A stretch of DNA of 46,012 nucleotides from Sedimentisphaera sp050251615. Its GTDB lineage: Bacteria > Planctomycetota > Phycisphaerae > Sedimentisphaerales > Sedimentisphaeraceae. Below the pieces are notes generated by a model. That model was not told the DNA's origin. It ran no database searches and worked only from the letters and a program-made list of their open reading frames with translations. Position numbers and translations under genes: made by a program. The stretch is taken from positions 1-46,012 of the forward strand of contig JBFWMM010000022.1 of the NCBI GenBank assembly GCA_050251615.1, written 5' to 3'. Numbering within the stretch: position 1 is the first letter of the stretch; every line of letters begins with the position of its first letter. Positions 25,001 to 32,420 of the stretch are shown here, piece by piece.

Positions 25001-25849
25001 TATCTGCCCGGCACAACGGAAGACCGTATTGTTGACTGCGTGCGCTTCAAGGGGCAGGAGAACGGGATGTCGCTGGGGCGCTATCCTGATGGCGCGGAAT
25101 TCTGGCTGGCGTTGCAGCCTTCGAGAGACGCGGCAAATACCACCCCGCAGAACCACCTGATTATAAGCGAGATTATGTACCACCCGCTCGACGGCCAATA
25201 CGAATTTGTCGAGATATACAATCCGACAGATTACTCTGTCAGCTTGTGGGATCAGGAAACAGGCAGCGGGTGGCGTATTGACGGCGGCGCATCGTACGCA
25301 TTCTCGCAGACGGATGTTGTTTTGCCGCACGGATATTTACTGATTGTGCCGTTCATTCCCGACGAGGCAACCATCGACCAGTTTATCACCGGCTACGGGA
25401 ATGTACCATCGCAGATTATAGGCCCGTTTGCAGGGAACTTATCCAACAGCGGCGAACGAATCGCTCTGGAAAAACCTGAGATGGCAGATGTTATCGGGGA
25501 TGCAAATCCGTGGGTGATAATCGATGAAGTGTTCTACTCTGACCAATCGCCATGGCCCTTTGATGCCGATGGCGGCGGAGCAAGCCTCTGGCGAAGCGAA
25601 CCGGAATCAGCCGCGAGCTCGCCCCTGGCATGGTCTTCCGCACTGCCCAGCGCGGGTACTGCGGCCTGCGATTTCAATGCCGATGGCATCGTTAATCTGA
25701 GCGACCTCGCCGTGCAGGCAGAAAACTGGATGAAGATTTACGATAGTACCGAGTTGCTTAAAGGCAACATAATAACTACAGACGGCAACACTCTCATTGA
25801 CATTGATGATTTGACCATTCTTCTGGACTACTGGCTTTGGAGCCGGTGA
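19010..25849 (+). CDS. Giant secreted protein with lamin-tail domains, CotH kinase-like domain and dockerin-like C-terminus
   Basis: 2279 residues with a signal peptide (about 1-24, LSLSFCLTSFGA). Lamin-tail-type beta-sandwich modules are marked by E-I-M-Y-H/N-P and W-I/V-E-L-Y/H-N motifs near residues 28, 524 (weaker), 648/857, 1743, 1903 and 2051. The third is split by an inserted jelly-roll-like module (about 665-845). An earlier related module lies near 205-370, and an Ig/FN3-like module near 1170-1265. Residues about 1270-1640 are a CotH-like domain: LKSSQHHRTVASDVGFNL, SGASDNYGADGSGHNAML and LPHDLDLY, with Asp1549 and Asp1551 at the kinase DLD position. The end, CDFNADGIVNLSDLA...IDIDDLTILLDYW, has two calcium-loop repeats like dockerin type I. 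Function is unknown; surface adhesion, scaffold attachment or protein phosphorylation outside the cell are possible. Weak ribosome site (GGGG). Confidence 0.9.
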   Translation: MNSTRCLCSVAILSLSFCLTSFGADSVVVFNEIMYHPSALQTSGEWVELHNQMAVDVDMSGWRIKGGIEYRFPEGTFLKGGGYLLVGENPAAPELTGALGPFDGQLSNSGESLRLENRGGRTMDEIEYNDKGAWPVAADGSGVTLAKREKNLASAGAENWSWSEQVGGTPGTENFSVIDMRPRRSELITAGGLWRYDVSGTYPGLLWQQTAYDDSAWQEGQAGFYSGSNLYSNEPETIPTLFSTGVNDNGNLLVPGQADPHYSFVANGEPLIAMQNHPAWLANDAESLWVGFGAQGTDAQPAGQFSVATTFDLTGFDPATASITLYLSVDNRIDDVLINGASSGITCANYASWTGPYVINSGFIDGINELEFVFVNEGDSPNPAGMRAKMQGSANAIGGRTELTSTPLTSCFRTSFQYEIPDSTALELNLEALIDDGAVFYLNGTEIYRVNMPAGTPSYADLAVEDMTEPYDTGEIALAADSLTGGLNVLAVELHQAPGGLDDLFFLSGLSVTETPVRLSGEIKVAFNEVAAGTAGSFFLELANYGTETIDLTDMVIEVAGTVNAQYRFAAETLGAGEYRVLTESELGFSPAAGDRTFLFAPQGTSVLDAALIKDALQGRLAQGLTRWYYPVTASPGQDNDISLNNDIVINEIMYHRGETPPRAGEYADSIIVPAGAEASVIVPSDNSLGTSWTGAEPFDDSAWTAGAGSTTGIGYDKETDYQADLGTNIYSEIYGVRQSFYARIPFTLPALNPIETMTLKIKYDDGFAAYLNGQKIAERNAPDYPAFNSAASASHESYGYETIDVSAYAGSLREGENILAIHGLNYGLVSSDLLILPELSIHQEVTAPTDADESDEEWIELYNRGSEPVDLTGWAIEGDVEYYFAPGSIVEAGAYLVIARDSALLSAKYPSIAIAGDFGGRLSNSGAMVTLLDSNGNPADEVLYYDDKPWPVEADGYSASLELVNPDSDNMNAQSWQASDESAKSTWKTYSYRGIAQASSISSPDSQWREFVMGLLDAGQLLLDDISVIEDPDGSAIQLIQNGAFETTPSDDKWRILGTHRHSTVIADPGNAANHVLQLNATGPTEHMHNHIETTFANGRSIVNGNEYEISFRAKWISGSNQLNTRLYFNRLARTTLIDKPQRSGTPGQQNSRYLANPGPVFSGMIHQPAVPKDYESTVVSVRASDPDGISQAALYWRLDGGDWSVEAMSESDGIFEGTIEPQPAASVVQFFILAADMNGAISFYPEAGPDSRALYRVDDGLAATNGLHNLRILTTAEDDAWMHTDINVMSNDRLGATVIYDEDEIFYNVGVRLKSSQHHRTVASDVGFNLAFPADHLFRGVHKTVAIDRSEGNGTGQREVLINQAMNQGNSVISKYSDLVKVMPLRAEHTSAAEMQLARFNDVYLDDQFDNGSEGNLYEYEFVYYPLYTIGGEEDYKLPLPDGVEWNNPIIYLGADKENYRWTYLGKNNRASDSYERLIDFTAAFGDASSAYYNTLPDIIDIEQWLASFAITVASGASDNYGADGSGHNAMLYVRPSDGRVLFLPHDLDLYPASPYQNSIVPNSDLSKIIAVAAYERLYYGHLYHLLTTGWNQEYMSYWADLFGRLLPGQNFTSHLSFIDQRSQYLLSEISNRVAPQYPFEITEPNMVVDTDYAQVSGTGWIDVHEVYLDGIDTPLDLEWTAEGSGSSRIFKWKATVPLEPGVNELLFKAYGFRGELIAQDMVTVTSTMQERPLREFLKVTEIMYNPVGGSDYEFVELTNTGPIPLELTNLVFTEGIEFAFAGSSITELAPDESVVIAGDAAAFSARYPSASFAIAGEFTGKLDNDGETLAILGQWGAAVLSFTYDDARGWPLAADGAGHSLVPQEEVANYSPDYGAAWRASSYINGSPAQADPAKPESVLLNEITAHTDYSDAARPEYDSNDWIELYNPASGSMTLTAGNWFLSDDADNLKKWALPQTVITSGGRVSFDEVSGFHNPITSGFGLDKSGEEVYLSYLPGTTEDRIVDCVRFKGQENGMSLGRYPDGAEFWLALQPSRDAANTTPQNHLIISEIMYHPLDGQYEFVEIYNPTDYSVSLWDQETGSGWRIDGGASYAFSQTDVVLPHGYLLIVPFIPDEATIDQFITGYGNVPSQIIGPFAGNLSNSGERIALEKPEMADVIGDANPWVIIDEVFYSDQSPWPFDADGGGASLWRSEPESAASSPLAWSSALPSAGTAACDFNADGIVNLSDLAVQAENWMKIYDSTELLKGNIITTDGNTLIDIDDLTILLDYWLWSR

Positions 25850-25892
25850 ATACCGAGGAGATGCGCTGATGTGATTACGCATATAATAAGCA

Positions 25893-26085
25893 AAAACACA
25901 ATTGAATGAGCCACAGATATTGGTACAATCTACTGTACGCCTTTTTTTGGACGGAACATTTACTCTATATTTTAATCAGAGGCTTACCATGAGCTTACTT
26001 ACCGCCGCGGTTTGTGAAAAGACAATTACGGATTTTTCAAGGTATATCGACAAGGCCGCACATTCCGGCGCCGAAGCGATTGAGT
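25893..26085 (+). repeat. Diverged direct repeat, right copy (aroDE promoter and 5' end)
   Basis: Partner of 18789-18981 at a constant distance of 7104 bases. This copy is functional: it carries the promoter, the ATG and the first 32 codons of aroDE. The two copies bracket the giant gene. Confidence 0.85.
25902..25929 (+). promoter_or_regulatory. Sigma70-like promoter of aroDE
   Basis: TTGAAT (25902-25907), a 16-base spacer and TACAAT (25924-25929). Predicted start near 25936, about 53 bases before the ATG at 25989. Confidence 0.7.
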
Positions 26086-27515
26086 TGCGGCTGGACTATC
26101 TCGAATCGCTCACCCCTGCCGCCACCGCAGAGCTTGTGCGCCGTGCAGTAAGGCATGCCTGTAGCAAAATCATAACGACTTGCAGAGACATGCGAGAGGA
26201 CGGGCGAAACGCATATCAGGACGAGCTTCGCTTCACCGCACTGTTTGAGGCTGTGAAAGCCGGAGCAAATTTTATCGATATGGAGTTTGCTAATATCCAT
26301 AAGCCGCAGGCGAAAGAGGTAATGGAGCTTGCCGATAAACACGGCGCAAGAGTGATAATCTCCGCACACAGCTTCAGCGGCCCTTTCCCCGATTTGCAGG
26401 CCCAATACGATACGATGTACGAGGCCTGCCCGCAAGCGATAATCAAAATCGCTTATATGCCGAAGCACATCAACGACTGCTTCGCGGCAGTTGATGTGTT
26501 GGCGAAGCGCAAGGGAGATGCTGCGATACTGGCTATGGGCGAAGCGGGGCTGTTCACACGCATTCTCGCGCCGAAAATCGGCTCCTTTTTCTCTTTTGCT
26601 ACGATAGGAGACTCGGTGACAGCACCCGGGCAGGTAAGCTTGAAGCAGATGATAAAGCGTTACCGCTTTGAGAAGATTGACTCCAACACAAGAGTTTACG
26701 GCATAATAGCGTATCCTGTCTGCCATTCGATGAGCCCTGCAATATACAACAAGACTTTCAGGAAGGCCGGCTGTAACGCAGTATTTCTTCCGCTGGCGGT
26801 TGAAGGCGGCAAGCAGGAATTCAATGCGTTTCTGGACAACTTGAGAAAGCGCCCCGCTCTGGGCTTTGAGGGCTTCAGCGTGTCGTTGCCGCATAAGGTT
26901 AGCGCGTTTGAATACGCAGAAGCAAACGGCTCGCTCACCGAGCGCGCCCGCCGCATAGGCGCCTCGAACACGCTGCGAATAAACCCGCTCTCGGCAGACA
27001 ATACCGACTACGCCGGCGCGCATATCCCGCTCAAGAGCGCCCTTGAAGGCAAAAAACAAATCAAAGCCGCTGTTCTCGGTGCAGGCGGCGTAGCAAGAGC
27101 GGTTGTCGCGGCGCTTGCAGACCTCAGCGCTGAGATTACAATCTTCAACCGAACTGTATCCAAGGCCGAAGCGCTCGCAGGTGAGTTTGGCGCAAAAGCC
27201 GCTCCGATAGGCGATTTCTCAGGTGGGTTTGATGTTGTAGTAAACTGCACGAGCCTCGGAATGAGCCCGAACAATCTCTGCTGCCCCATTGACACAAGCT
27301 TCATTGACAGCAGTATGGTGGTTTTCGACACGGTATATAACCCGCTCGAAACGATGCTGCTCTCTGAGTCAAAGGCGACAGGCGCGGTTATTCTTGACGG
27401 CCTCGAAATGTTTGCTCAGCAGGCGATTGAGCAGTGCGCGTTTATCGCCGGCCTTGAGATGAGTGAGGCCCTTATAAGAAAAGCTGTACGCAAGGAAATG
27501 AAGCATAAGGCGTAG
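25989..27515 (+). CDS. aroDE: Bifunctional 3-dehydroquinate dehydratase (type I) / shikimate dehydrogenase
   Basis: Catalyses steps three and four of the shikimate pathway, from dehydroquinate to shikimate. 508 residues from ATG 25989, with AGAGG 7 bases upstream. A frame opening at 25902 begins inside the promoter and is rejected. Residues 1-225 are the type I dehydratase: EAIELRLDYLE, the catalytic His in VIISAHSFSG and the Schiff-base Lys in AIIKIAYMP. Residues about 235-508 are the dehydrogenase: YPVCHSMSPAIYN, catalytic Lys in VSLPHKV, NTDYAGA, NADP site GAGGVARAVVAAL, FNRTVSKA and DTVYNPLET. This fusion is known from plants, Chlamydiae and planctomycetes. The alpha-galactosidase gene starts 41 bases downstream and may be co-transcribed. 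Confidence 0.95.
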   Translation: MSLLTAAVCEKTITDFSRYIDKAAHSGAEAIELRLDYLESLTPAATAELVRRAVRHACSKIITTCRDMREDGRNAYQDELRFTALFEAVKAGANFIDMEFANIHKPQAKEVMELADKHGARVIISAHSFSGPFPDLQAQYDTMYEACPQAIIKIAYMPKHINDCFAAVDVLAKRKGDAAILAMGEAGLFTRILAPKIGSFFSFATIGDSVTAPGQVSLKQMIKRYRFEKIDSNTRVYGIIAYPVCHSMSPAIYNKTFRKAGCNAVFLPLAVEGGKQEFNAFLDNLRKRPALGFEGFSVSLPHKVSAFEYAEANGSLTERARRIGASNTLRINPLSADNTDYAGAHIPLKSALEGKKQIKAAVLGAGGVARAVVAALADLSAEITIFNRTVSKAEALAGEFGAKAAPIGDFSGGFDVVVNCTSLGMSPNNLCCPIDTSFIDSSMVVFDTVYNPLETMLLSESKATGAVILDGLEMFAQQAIEQCAFIAGLEMSEALIRKAVRKEMKHKA

Positions 27516-27556
27516 GAAATCGGCTTACATAAAACACATTTTTTAAGGAATTTACA

Positions 27557-29500
27557 ATGAAACGTATTTTGACTCTAATCGCTATTCTTCTTTCGGCTGT
27601 GGCTTTTGCCGAAAAGATGTACCTGAGCGACCTTGACATCAGCCTCACCGAGCAGGGCTGGGGCGAGCCGCGCAAGGATTTGTCCTGCGATAACAACCCG
27701 CTCTCAATCGGCGGGGTAAAGTATGAGAAGGGGCTCGGCACGCACGCCGACTCCATGCTCCGAATTGATCTTGGCGATGCGACAAGCTTCACCGCGCTTG
27801 TCGGCCTTGACGACGAAGCCGATGGCCACGATGATGGCGGCTCTGTTGCGTTCAAGGTGTATCTGGACAATAAAGAGGTGTTCAAGAGCGGCGAACACAA
27901 AGCCGACACGCCCGCTGAAGCGGTCAGCATAGACACGACAGGGGCTAAAAATATGGTGCTTGTGGTTGACTCGCTCGGCTCAAACACCTGGGACCACGCA
28001 GACTGGGCCGATGCGAAGTTCGAGTTTGCAGGCAAGGCTCCGCAGACCGCCTCAACTCCGAAGGAAGAGCCCTACATCCTTACCCCCGCCGCCCCGAAAA
28101 CTCCAATGATTAACTCAGCGAAAGTCTTTGGCGTGCGCCCGGGCTCGCCCGTGCTTTACACTGTTGCAGCGACAGGCGAAAAGCCGATAAAGTTTGCCGC
28201 AAAAGGCCTGCCAAAAGGCACAAAACTCGACAAGAAAACAGGTAGGATTACCGGTGCCGTTGCGAAAGCAGGCTCCTATAAAATTAAACTCACGGCAACG
28301 AACAAGCTCGGCTCAGACAGCATCACGCTCCGCCTTGAAGTGGGCGATACTATCTGCCTCACCCCCCCGCTCGGCTGGAACAGCTGGAACGTATGGGGCT
28401 GCGACATAAACGAGCAGAAGGTGCGCGATGCGGCCGATGCAATGGTAAACAGCGGCCTGATAGACTACGGCTGGCAGTACATCAACATCGATGACTGCTG
28501 GATGCGCAAACTCAACAGCGAAGATCCTGTAGTGGGTGGCGAGTTGCGTGATTCAGAGGGCAACATCCTCTGCAACGCAAACTTCCCCGATATGAATCGC
28601 CTCACGGACTATGTCCACTCGCTCGGCCTCAAAATCGGCCTGTACATTTCACCGGGGCCTTGGACTTGCGGAGGTTTTGCCGGCAGCTGGCAACACGAAA
28701 TGCAGGATGCTGTTCAGTTCGCTGAATGGGGCTTCGACTACCTCAAATACGATTGGTGCGGATATGGCAGCGTTGTGTCGAACCCCACGCTCGAAGACCA
28801 CAAAAAACCGTATATCCTGATGGGTGAATGCCTCAAGGCGCAGCCTCGCGATATCGTGTTCAGCCTGTGCCAGTACGGTATGGCAGACGTCTCAAGCTGG
28901 GGCGGGGAAGTCGGCGGAAACTGCTGGCGCACAACAGGCGATATTGTGGACACCTGGTCGAGCGTGTCAAACCTGCTTCGCCACCAGCGCGAGCTGTACA
29001 AGTACTGCAAGCCTGGCAATTGGAACGACCCTGATATGCTCGTTGTCGGGCGCGTCGGCTGGGGTACAAATATGCGCGAATCCCGCCTTACTCCGAGCGA
29101 ACAATACACGCACATAACGATGTGGGCGATCCTCAACAGCCCGCTACTTATCGGCTGCGATATGACCAAGCTCGATGATTTTACAAAGAACCTGCTCTGC
29201 AATAGAGAGGTGCTTGCGGTTAATCAGGATCCACTCGGAGAGCAGGCCAGAGTTGTCGCCACCGATGGCAACTGCGATATATATATGCGTTCACTCGAAG
29301 ACGGCTCATACGCTGTGGCTATGGTAAATATGGGCTTCTCGCCGGCTGTTTGCGAGTTCGAATTCGGCAGAGATCTGCCGCAGGGCAAGTATGTTGTGCG
29401 CGACCTCTGGCGCCAGAAAGACCTCGGCGAGTATGAAGACTCGATCTCTTTTGAACTGCCCACTCACGGCAGCAGAATGCTCAAACTGACAGCAAAGTAA
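27557..29500 (+). CDS. Secreted GH27 alpha-galactosidase with NPCBM and putative-Ig modules
   Basis: Hydrolyses terminal alpha-galactosides from oligo- or polysaccharides outside the cytoplasm. 647 residues: signal peptide 1-18 (ILLSAVAFA), an NPCBM carbohydrate-binding module at about 20-157 (GVKYEKGLGTHADSMLRIDL), a He_PIG-type Ig module at about 190-265 (GLPKGTKLDKKTGRITG), and the GH27 barrel from about 270 (LTPPLGWNSWNVWGCDI). Nucleophile Asp399 lies in YLKYDWCGYG and acid/base Asp462 in CWRTTGDIVDTW, as in the plant-type enzyme. GNWNDPDML and LLIGCDM are also conserved. The C-terminal beta-sandwich ends in ...LPTHGSRMLKLT. AAGGAA precedes the ATG. It fits with the nearby sulfatase and the giant surface protein as glycan-utilisation functions. 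Confidence 0.95.
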   Translation: MKRILTLIAILLSAVAFAEKMYLSDLDISLTEQGWGEPRKDLSCDNNPLSIGGVKYEKGLGTHADSMLRIDLGDATSFTALVGLDDEADGHDDGGSVAFKVYLDNKEVFKSGEHKADTPAEAVSIDTTGAKNMVLVVDSLGSNTWDHADWADAKFEFAGKAPQTASTPKEEPYILTPAAPKTPMINSAKVFGVRPGSPVLYTVAATGEKPIKFAAKGLPKGTKLDKKTGRITGAVAKAGSYKIKLTATNKLGSDSITLRLEVGDTICLTPPLGWNSWNVWGCDINEQKVRDAADAMVNSGLIDYGWQYINIDDCWMRKLNSEDPVVGGELRDSEGNILCNANFPDMNRLTDYVHSLGLKIGLYISPGPWTCGGFAGSWQHEMQDAVQFAEWGFDYLKYDWCGYGSVVSNPTLEDHKKPYILMGECLKAQPRDIVFSLCQYGMADVSSWGGEVGGNCWRTTGDIVDTWSSVSNLLRHQRELYKYCKPGNWNDPDMLVVGRVGWGTNMRESRLTPSEQYTHITMWAILNSPLLIGCDMTKLDDFTKNLLCNREVLAVNQDPLGEQARVVATDGNCDIYMRSLEDGSYAVAMVNMGFSPAVCEFEFGRDLPQGKYVVRDLWRQKDLGEYEDSISFELPTHGSRMLKLTAK

Positions 29501-29546
29501 GAGTGGCATTAAGGCGCAAATCACGCCATTGATACAGAATTACAGG

Positions 29547-29579
29547 TAGAGCCGCAAGATTTTGCGGCTCTATTTTTTT
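29547..29579 (+). terminator. Intrinsic terminator after the alpha-galactosidase gene
   Basis: Perfect 11-bp stem TAGAGCCGCAA (29547-29557) with TTGCGGCTCTA (29562-29572), loop GATT, followed by seven T. The T-run touches the stop codon of the converging larE gene. The minus-strand side lacks a T-run, so it acts for the plus strand. Confidence 0.93.
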
Positions 29580-30378
29580 ATTTAATTGCTTCATTGAGCG
29601 AGCCGGAGCGGAATCCGCGTTCGTCGAGAATGATTTTCTCAAAGCCAAGCGCGAGGAGGCGCGGCTCAATTTCACCCCATATCTGTTTGCACTTTGCAAG
29701 CTTATCGGCCGCAATCTCGACCTTCGCCGAATTGCCGTAATGGCGAAACCTGCAAACATCAAAGCCGTAACTCTTGAGGATTGCCTCGCCCCCCTCAATC
29801 TGGCGAAGCATCGGCTCACTTGCCGCCATGCCGTACGGCACGCGCGAGAGCAGGCAGGGGTTCGAGGGCATATCCGCCGTACTCAGCCCAAATTGAGCGC
29901 TCAATTTGCGTATATCCTGTTTGTTCATATCCGCGTCAAGCAGAGGCTCAAGCACCTTCTCTTCAAGAACCGCCTCACGTCCAGGGCGATAGTCCGCCAG
30001 GTCGTCCGCATTGCTGCCGCAGCCGATTTTCGTAAAGCCAAGCGGCTCAATCACGTCCCTTATATGCGCCACGATGTTTTTTTTGCAGAAGTAGCAGCGG
30101 CGCTCATCGCTTGCAGCCACCTCCGGCACTTCAAGCTCGTTCACTTCAACCACACGCAAATCAAGCCCCAGCTCCCCGGCAACTTTCTCCGCGTTCTTAT
30201 GCTGTTCGGCTGAGCCTGCAACGCCTTTAACATAAACTAAAAGCACATTCTCTCTGCCCAGCGCTTCCGCCGCGGCATAAGCGAGAAATGAAGAATCCAC
30301 GCCCCCCGAAAAACTTACGCACAAACGCCCGCAGTCTTTCAGGATACCTGTTAAGTTTTCGTATTTTTTACTTACCAT
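29578..30378 (-). CDS. larE: LarE, sulfur transferase for the nickel-pincer cofactor
   Basis: ATP pyrophosphatase-type enzyme that installs sulfur on the pyridinium dicarboxylate precursor of the nickel-pincer cofactor used by lactate racemase and related enzymes. 266 residues. Seen: PP-loop SFSGGVDSSFLAY, DERRCYFCKKN, CGSNADDLADYRPGREA and SNPCLLSRVPYG. The Cys in NPCLLSR is at the position of the sacrificial cysteine in the Lactobacillus enzyme, but some LarE proteins carry an iron-sulfur cluster and I cannot tell which applies. No larB, larC or larA is in the window, so the client enzyme is elsewhere. Convergent with the alpha-galactosidase and divergent from dnaG. AAGG lies very close to the start codon. 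Confidence 0.93.
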   Translation of the reverse strand: MVSKKYENLTGILKDCGRLCVSFSGGVDSSFLAYAAAEALGRENVLLVYVKGVAGSAEQHKNAEKVAGELGLDLRVVEVNELEVPEVAASDERRCYFCKKNIVAHIRDVIEPLGFTKIGCGSNADDLADYRPGREAVLEEKVLEPLLDADMNKQDIRKLSAQFGLSTADMPSNPCLLSRVPYGMAASEPMLRQIEGGEAILKSYGFDVCRFRHYGNSAKVEIAADKLAKCKQIWGEIEPRLLALGFEKIILDERGFRSGSLNEAIK

Positions 30379-30639
30379 ACCTTGCCTACTGATTTAATGA
30401 TGTTTTAATTTTACACTTTCATATGCAATTGCAATCTTTTTCCTGCAAAAAAATGCACTCTCGGGATAATATATACTGTGGAAATCTTCGATTCAGCTAC
30501 GCTTCCATCCCGTTGCACCAAGTGTCCAATGCAAACAAGGCATCGATTATCAGCTCTGAGAGGCTCTCTGCGGAAGCCGTTGCCAAACGGTTAATTGCCG
30601 CATATAAACCGACGAGAGAAAGGAAACAAAAAAAAGACA

Positions 30640-32415
30640 ATGGCGTTTTTCGACCCAAGGCAAATTGAAGACATACGTAATGCGCCTCAGAATTCGATTG
30701 AGGAGGTTGTGAGCGAGCATTTGAAGCTTGATCGCAAGGGGAAGAACTACATCGGCATTTGTCCGTTCCACGATGACCACAAGCCGAGCATGATCGTAAC
30801 ACCTGACATTGGCAGGTTCAAATGCTTCGCCTGCGGCGCAGGCGGGGATGTGTTCGGATTCTTACAGATGAGGGAGGGCATAACCTTCCCCGAAGCTGTG
30901 AAAAGACTCGCTGAGCGAGCCGGAATAACACTCAGCGTAAAAGAGCGAGGCGGCGGCAAAGAATCATCTTCGGCAGCCGGCGAGCTGTACAGGATAAACG
31001 ACTGGGCGCTAAGATACTGGAGGAACGTGTTCGAGAAGGCTCCGGCGGCTCAGAAGGCTCGCGAATATGCCAAAAACAGGCGGCTCAGCGCAGAGTCTTT
31101 GGAGAAATGGCAGATTGGATGCGCATTAGACGACTGGCAGGATTTGACTGATGCGGCGAGAAAGGCGCATTTCAGTGAAGCTCTGCTCGTTGAGGCAGGA
31201 CTGAGCAAAAAAAATGAAAGCGGCAGAATCTACAACGGCTACCGCGACAGGCTCATATTTCCGATTAAGGATCCGTCAGGAAGGGTGATAGGGTTCGGCG
31301 GCAGAACGCTCGGAAACGACCCTGCAAAGTACATAAACTCCCCTTCGACAGCCGTTTACGACAAAAGCCGTTGTGTGTATGGCATAGATAACGCACGCCA
31401 CAGCATTGTGCGTGAGGGTTATTCGATACTCGTTGAGGGATATACGGATGTGATAATGGCGCATCAGTTCGGGTTCGAGAATGTGGTCGCGGCGCTTGGC
31501 ACCAGCTTCACGACAGGCCACGCACGCCTGCTACGCAGATATGCGAGAGAAGTCGTTATAATGCTCGACGGCGACACCGCCGGCATCAATGCGGCGGAAA
31601 AGGCTCTGGCGGTATGTCTTGCGGAAAATATGAGCGTGAAGGTGTGCCTGATAGAATCGGGACAAGACCCGTGCGAGCTTTTGCTCAGCGAAGGCGCAGG
31701 GAAGTTCAAGAAATTGCTGGACAACGCCGAAGAAGCGCTCGCGTGGAAATGGATAAGAGTGAAAGAACAGTTTGCGCAAGCCAATATCGCCGAACGTAAA
31801 CAAATTGTAGAAGGATACGTAAAATTTATCGCGGAGATCTTCGCGGGCGCAAGCGTTGACAGCATCACTCGCGGACTCATCGTGAGCCGTGCTGCAACCC
31901 TCGCAGGCATCAGCCGTAATGAGGTGAACAGTTTGATAAGAGCGGCTTCGCCCTCAGCGGGCTCGAATAAGGTGACAGCTAAGCCGAACCGCTCCGTAAT
32001 GAGCATAGCTTCGGGGCCGCGCTATCTGGCGAAAGCGCAAAGTGAGGTGCTGGAGGTGCTGTTGTGCAGGCCCGAACTGATGGAGAAGATTGAGACGCGA
32101 ATATCGTTGTCGTTTTTCTCCGATGAGTTACGTCCTGTCGCTTCGGCGTTGTTCGATGCGATACACAGTGAAGATGGCTACGACATAAGCTTGTTTGCAG
32201 CATCTCTCGGCGCTCCGCAGGCAGTTGCCGTGAACAAGATGATAGAATCCGGCCTTGAGAAGGATAATTTCGAGAAGCGCCTTTATGATGCTCTCGCCGT
32301 TCTCGAAGCCGAGGAAGAACATAGAGATGAAGACGACTCGTTGATCGGGTATCTGGATAACATAAAGAAAAAACAGGACAACAAGTACAAAAACCTTCGA
32401 AAAGGACTGTTGTAA
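30640..32415 (+). CDS. dnaG: DNA primase
   Basis: Makes RNA primers at the replication fork. 591 residues from ATG 30640 (MAFFDPRQIEDIRNA). An upstream in-frame TTG at 30595 adds a lysine-rich stretch without family likeness. Seen: N-terminal zinc site CPFHDDHKPSM...FKCFACGAGGDVFGF, the RNA-polymerase domain GYRDRLIFPIKDPSGRVIGFGGR, TOPRIM LVEGYTDVIMAHQFG...MLDGDTAGINAAEKA, and a C-terminal helicase-binding region of lower conservation. A purine-rich GAGAGAAAGGAAAC lies upstream, further than usual. First gene of a dnaG-rpoD-ruvA operon. The interval 30379-30639 shows a GATAAT/TATACT-like -10 near 30465-30477 but no convincing -35. Confidence 0.95.
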   Translation: MAFFDPRQIEDIRNAPQNSIEEVVSEHLKLDRKGKNYIGICPFHDDHKPSMIVTPDIGRFKCFACGAGGDVFGFLQMREGITFPEAVKRLAERAGITLSVKERGGGKESSSAAGELYRINDWALRYWRNVFEKAPAAQKAREYAKNRRLSAESLEKWQIGCALDDWQDLTDAARKAHFSEALLVEAGLSKKNESGRIYNGYRDRLIFPIKDPSGRVIGFGGRTLGNDPAKYINSPSTAVYDKSRCVYGIDNARHSIVREGYSILVEGYTDVIMAHQFGFENVVAALGTSFTTGHARLLRRYAREVVIMLDGDTAGINAAEKALAVCLAENMSVKVCLIESGQDPCELLLSEGAGKFKKLLDNAEEALAWKWIRVKEQFAQANIAERKQIVEGYVKFIAEIFAGASVDSITRGLIVSRAATLAGISRNEVNSLIRAASPSAGSNKVTAKPNRSVMSIASGPRYLAKAQSEVLEVLLCRPELMEKIETRISLSFFSDELRPVASALFDAIHSEDGYDISLFAASLGAPQAVAVNKMIESGLEKDNFEKRLYDALAVLEAEEEHRDEDDSLIGYLDNIKKKQDNKYKNLRKGLL

Positions 32416-32420
32416 AGAGT

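Noticed and set aside
25902..25988. 29-codon N-terminal extension of AroDE
   Set aside because: It begins inside the TTGAAT/TACAAT promoter, and family similarity starts only after the ATG at 25989, which has its own ribosome site.
30423..30668. 81-codon plus-strand frame overlapping the dnaG start
   Set aside because: No ribosome site, no recognisable domain, and it overlaps dnaG out of frame.
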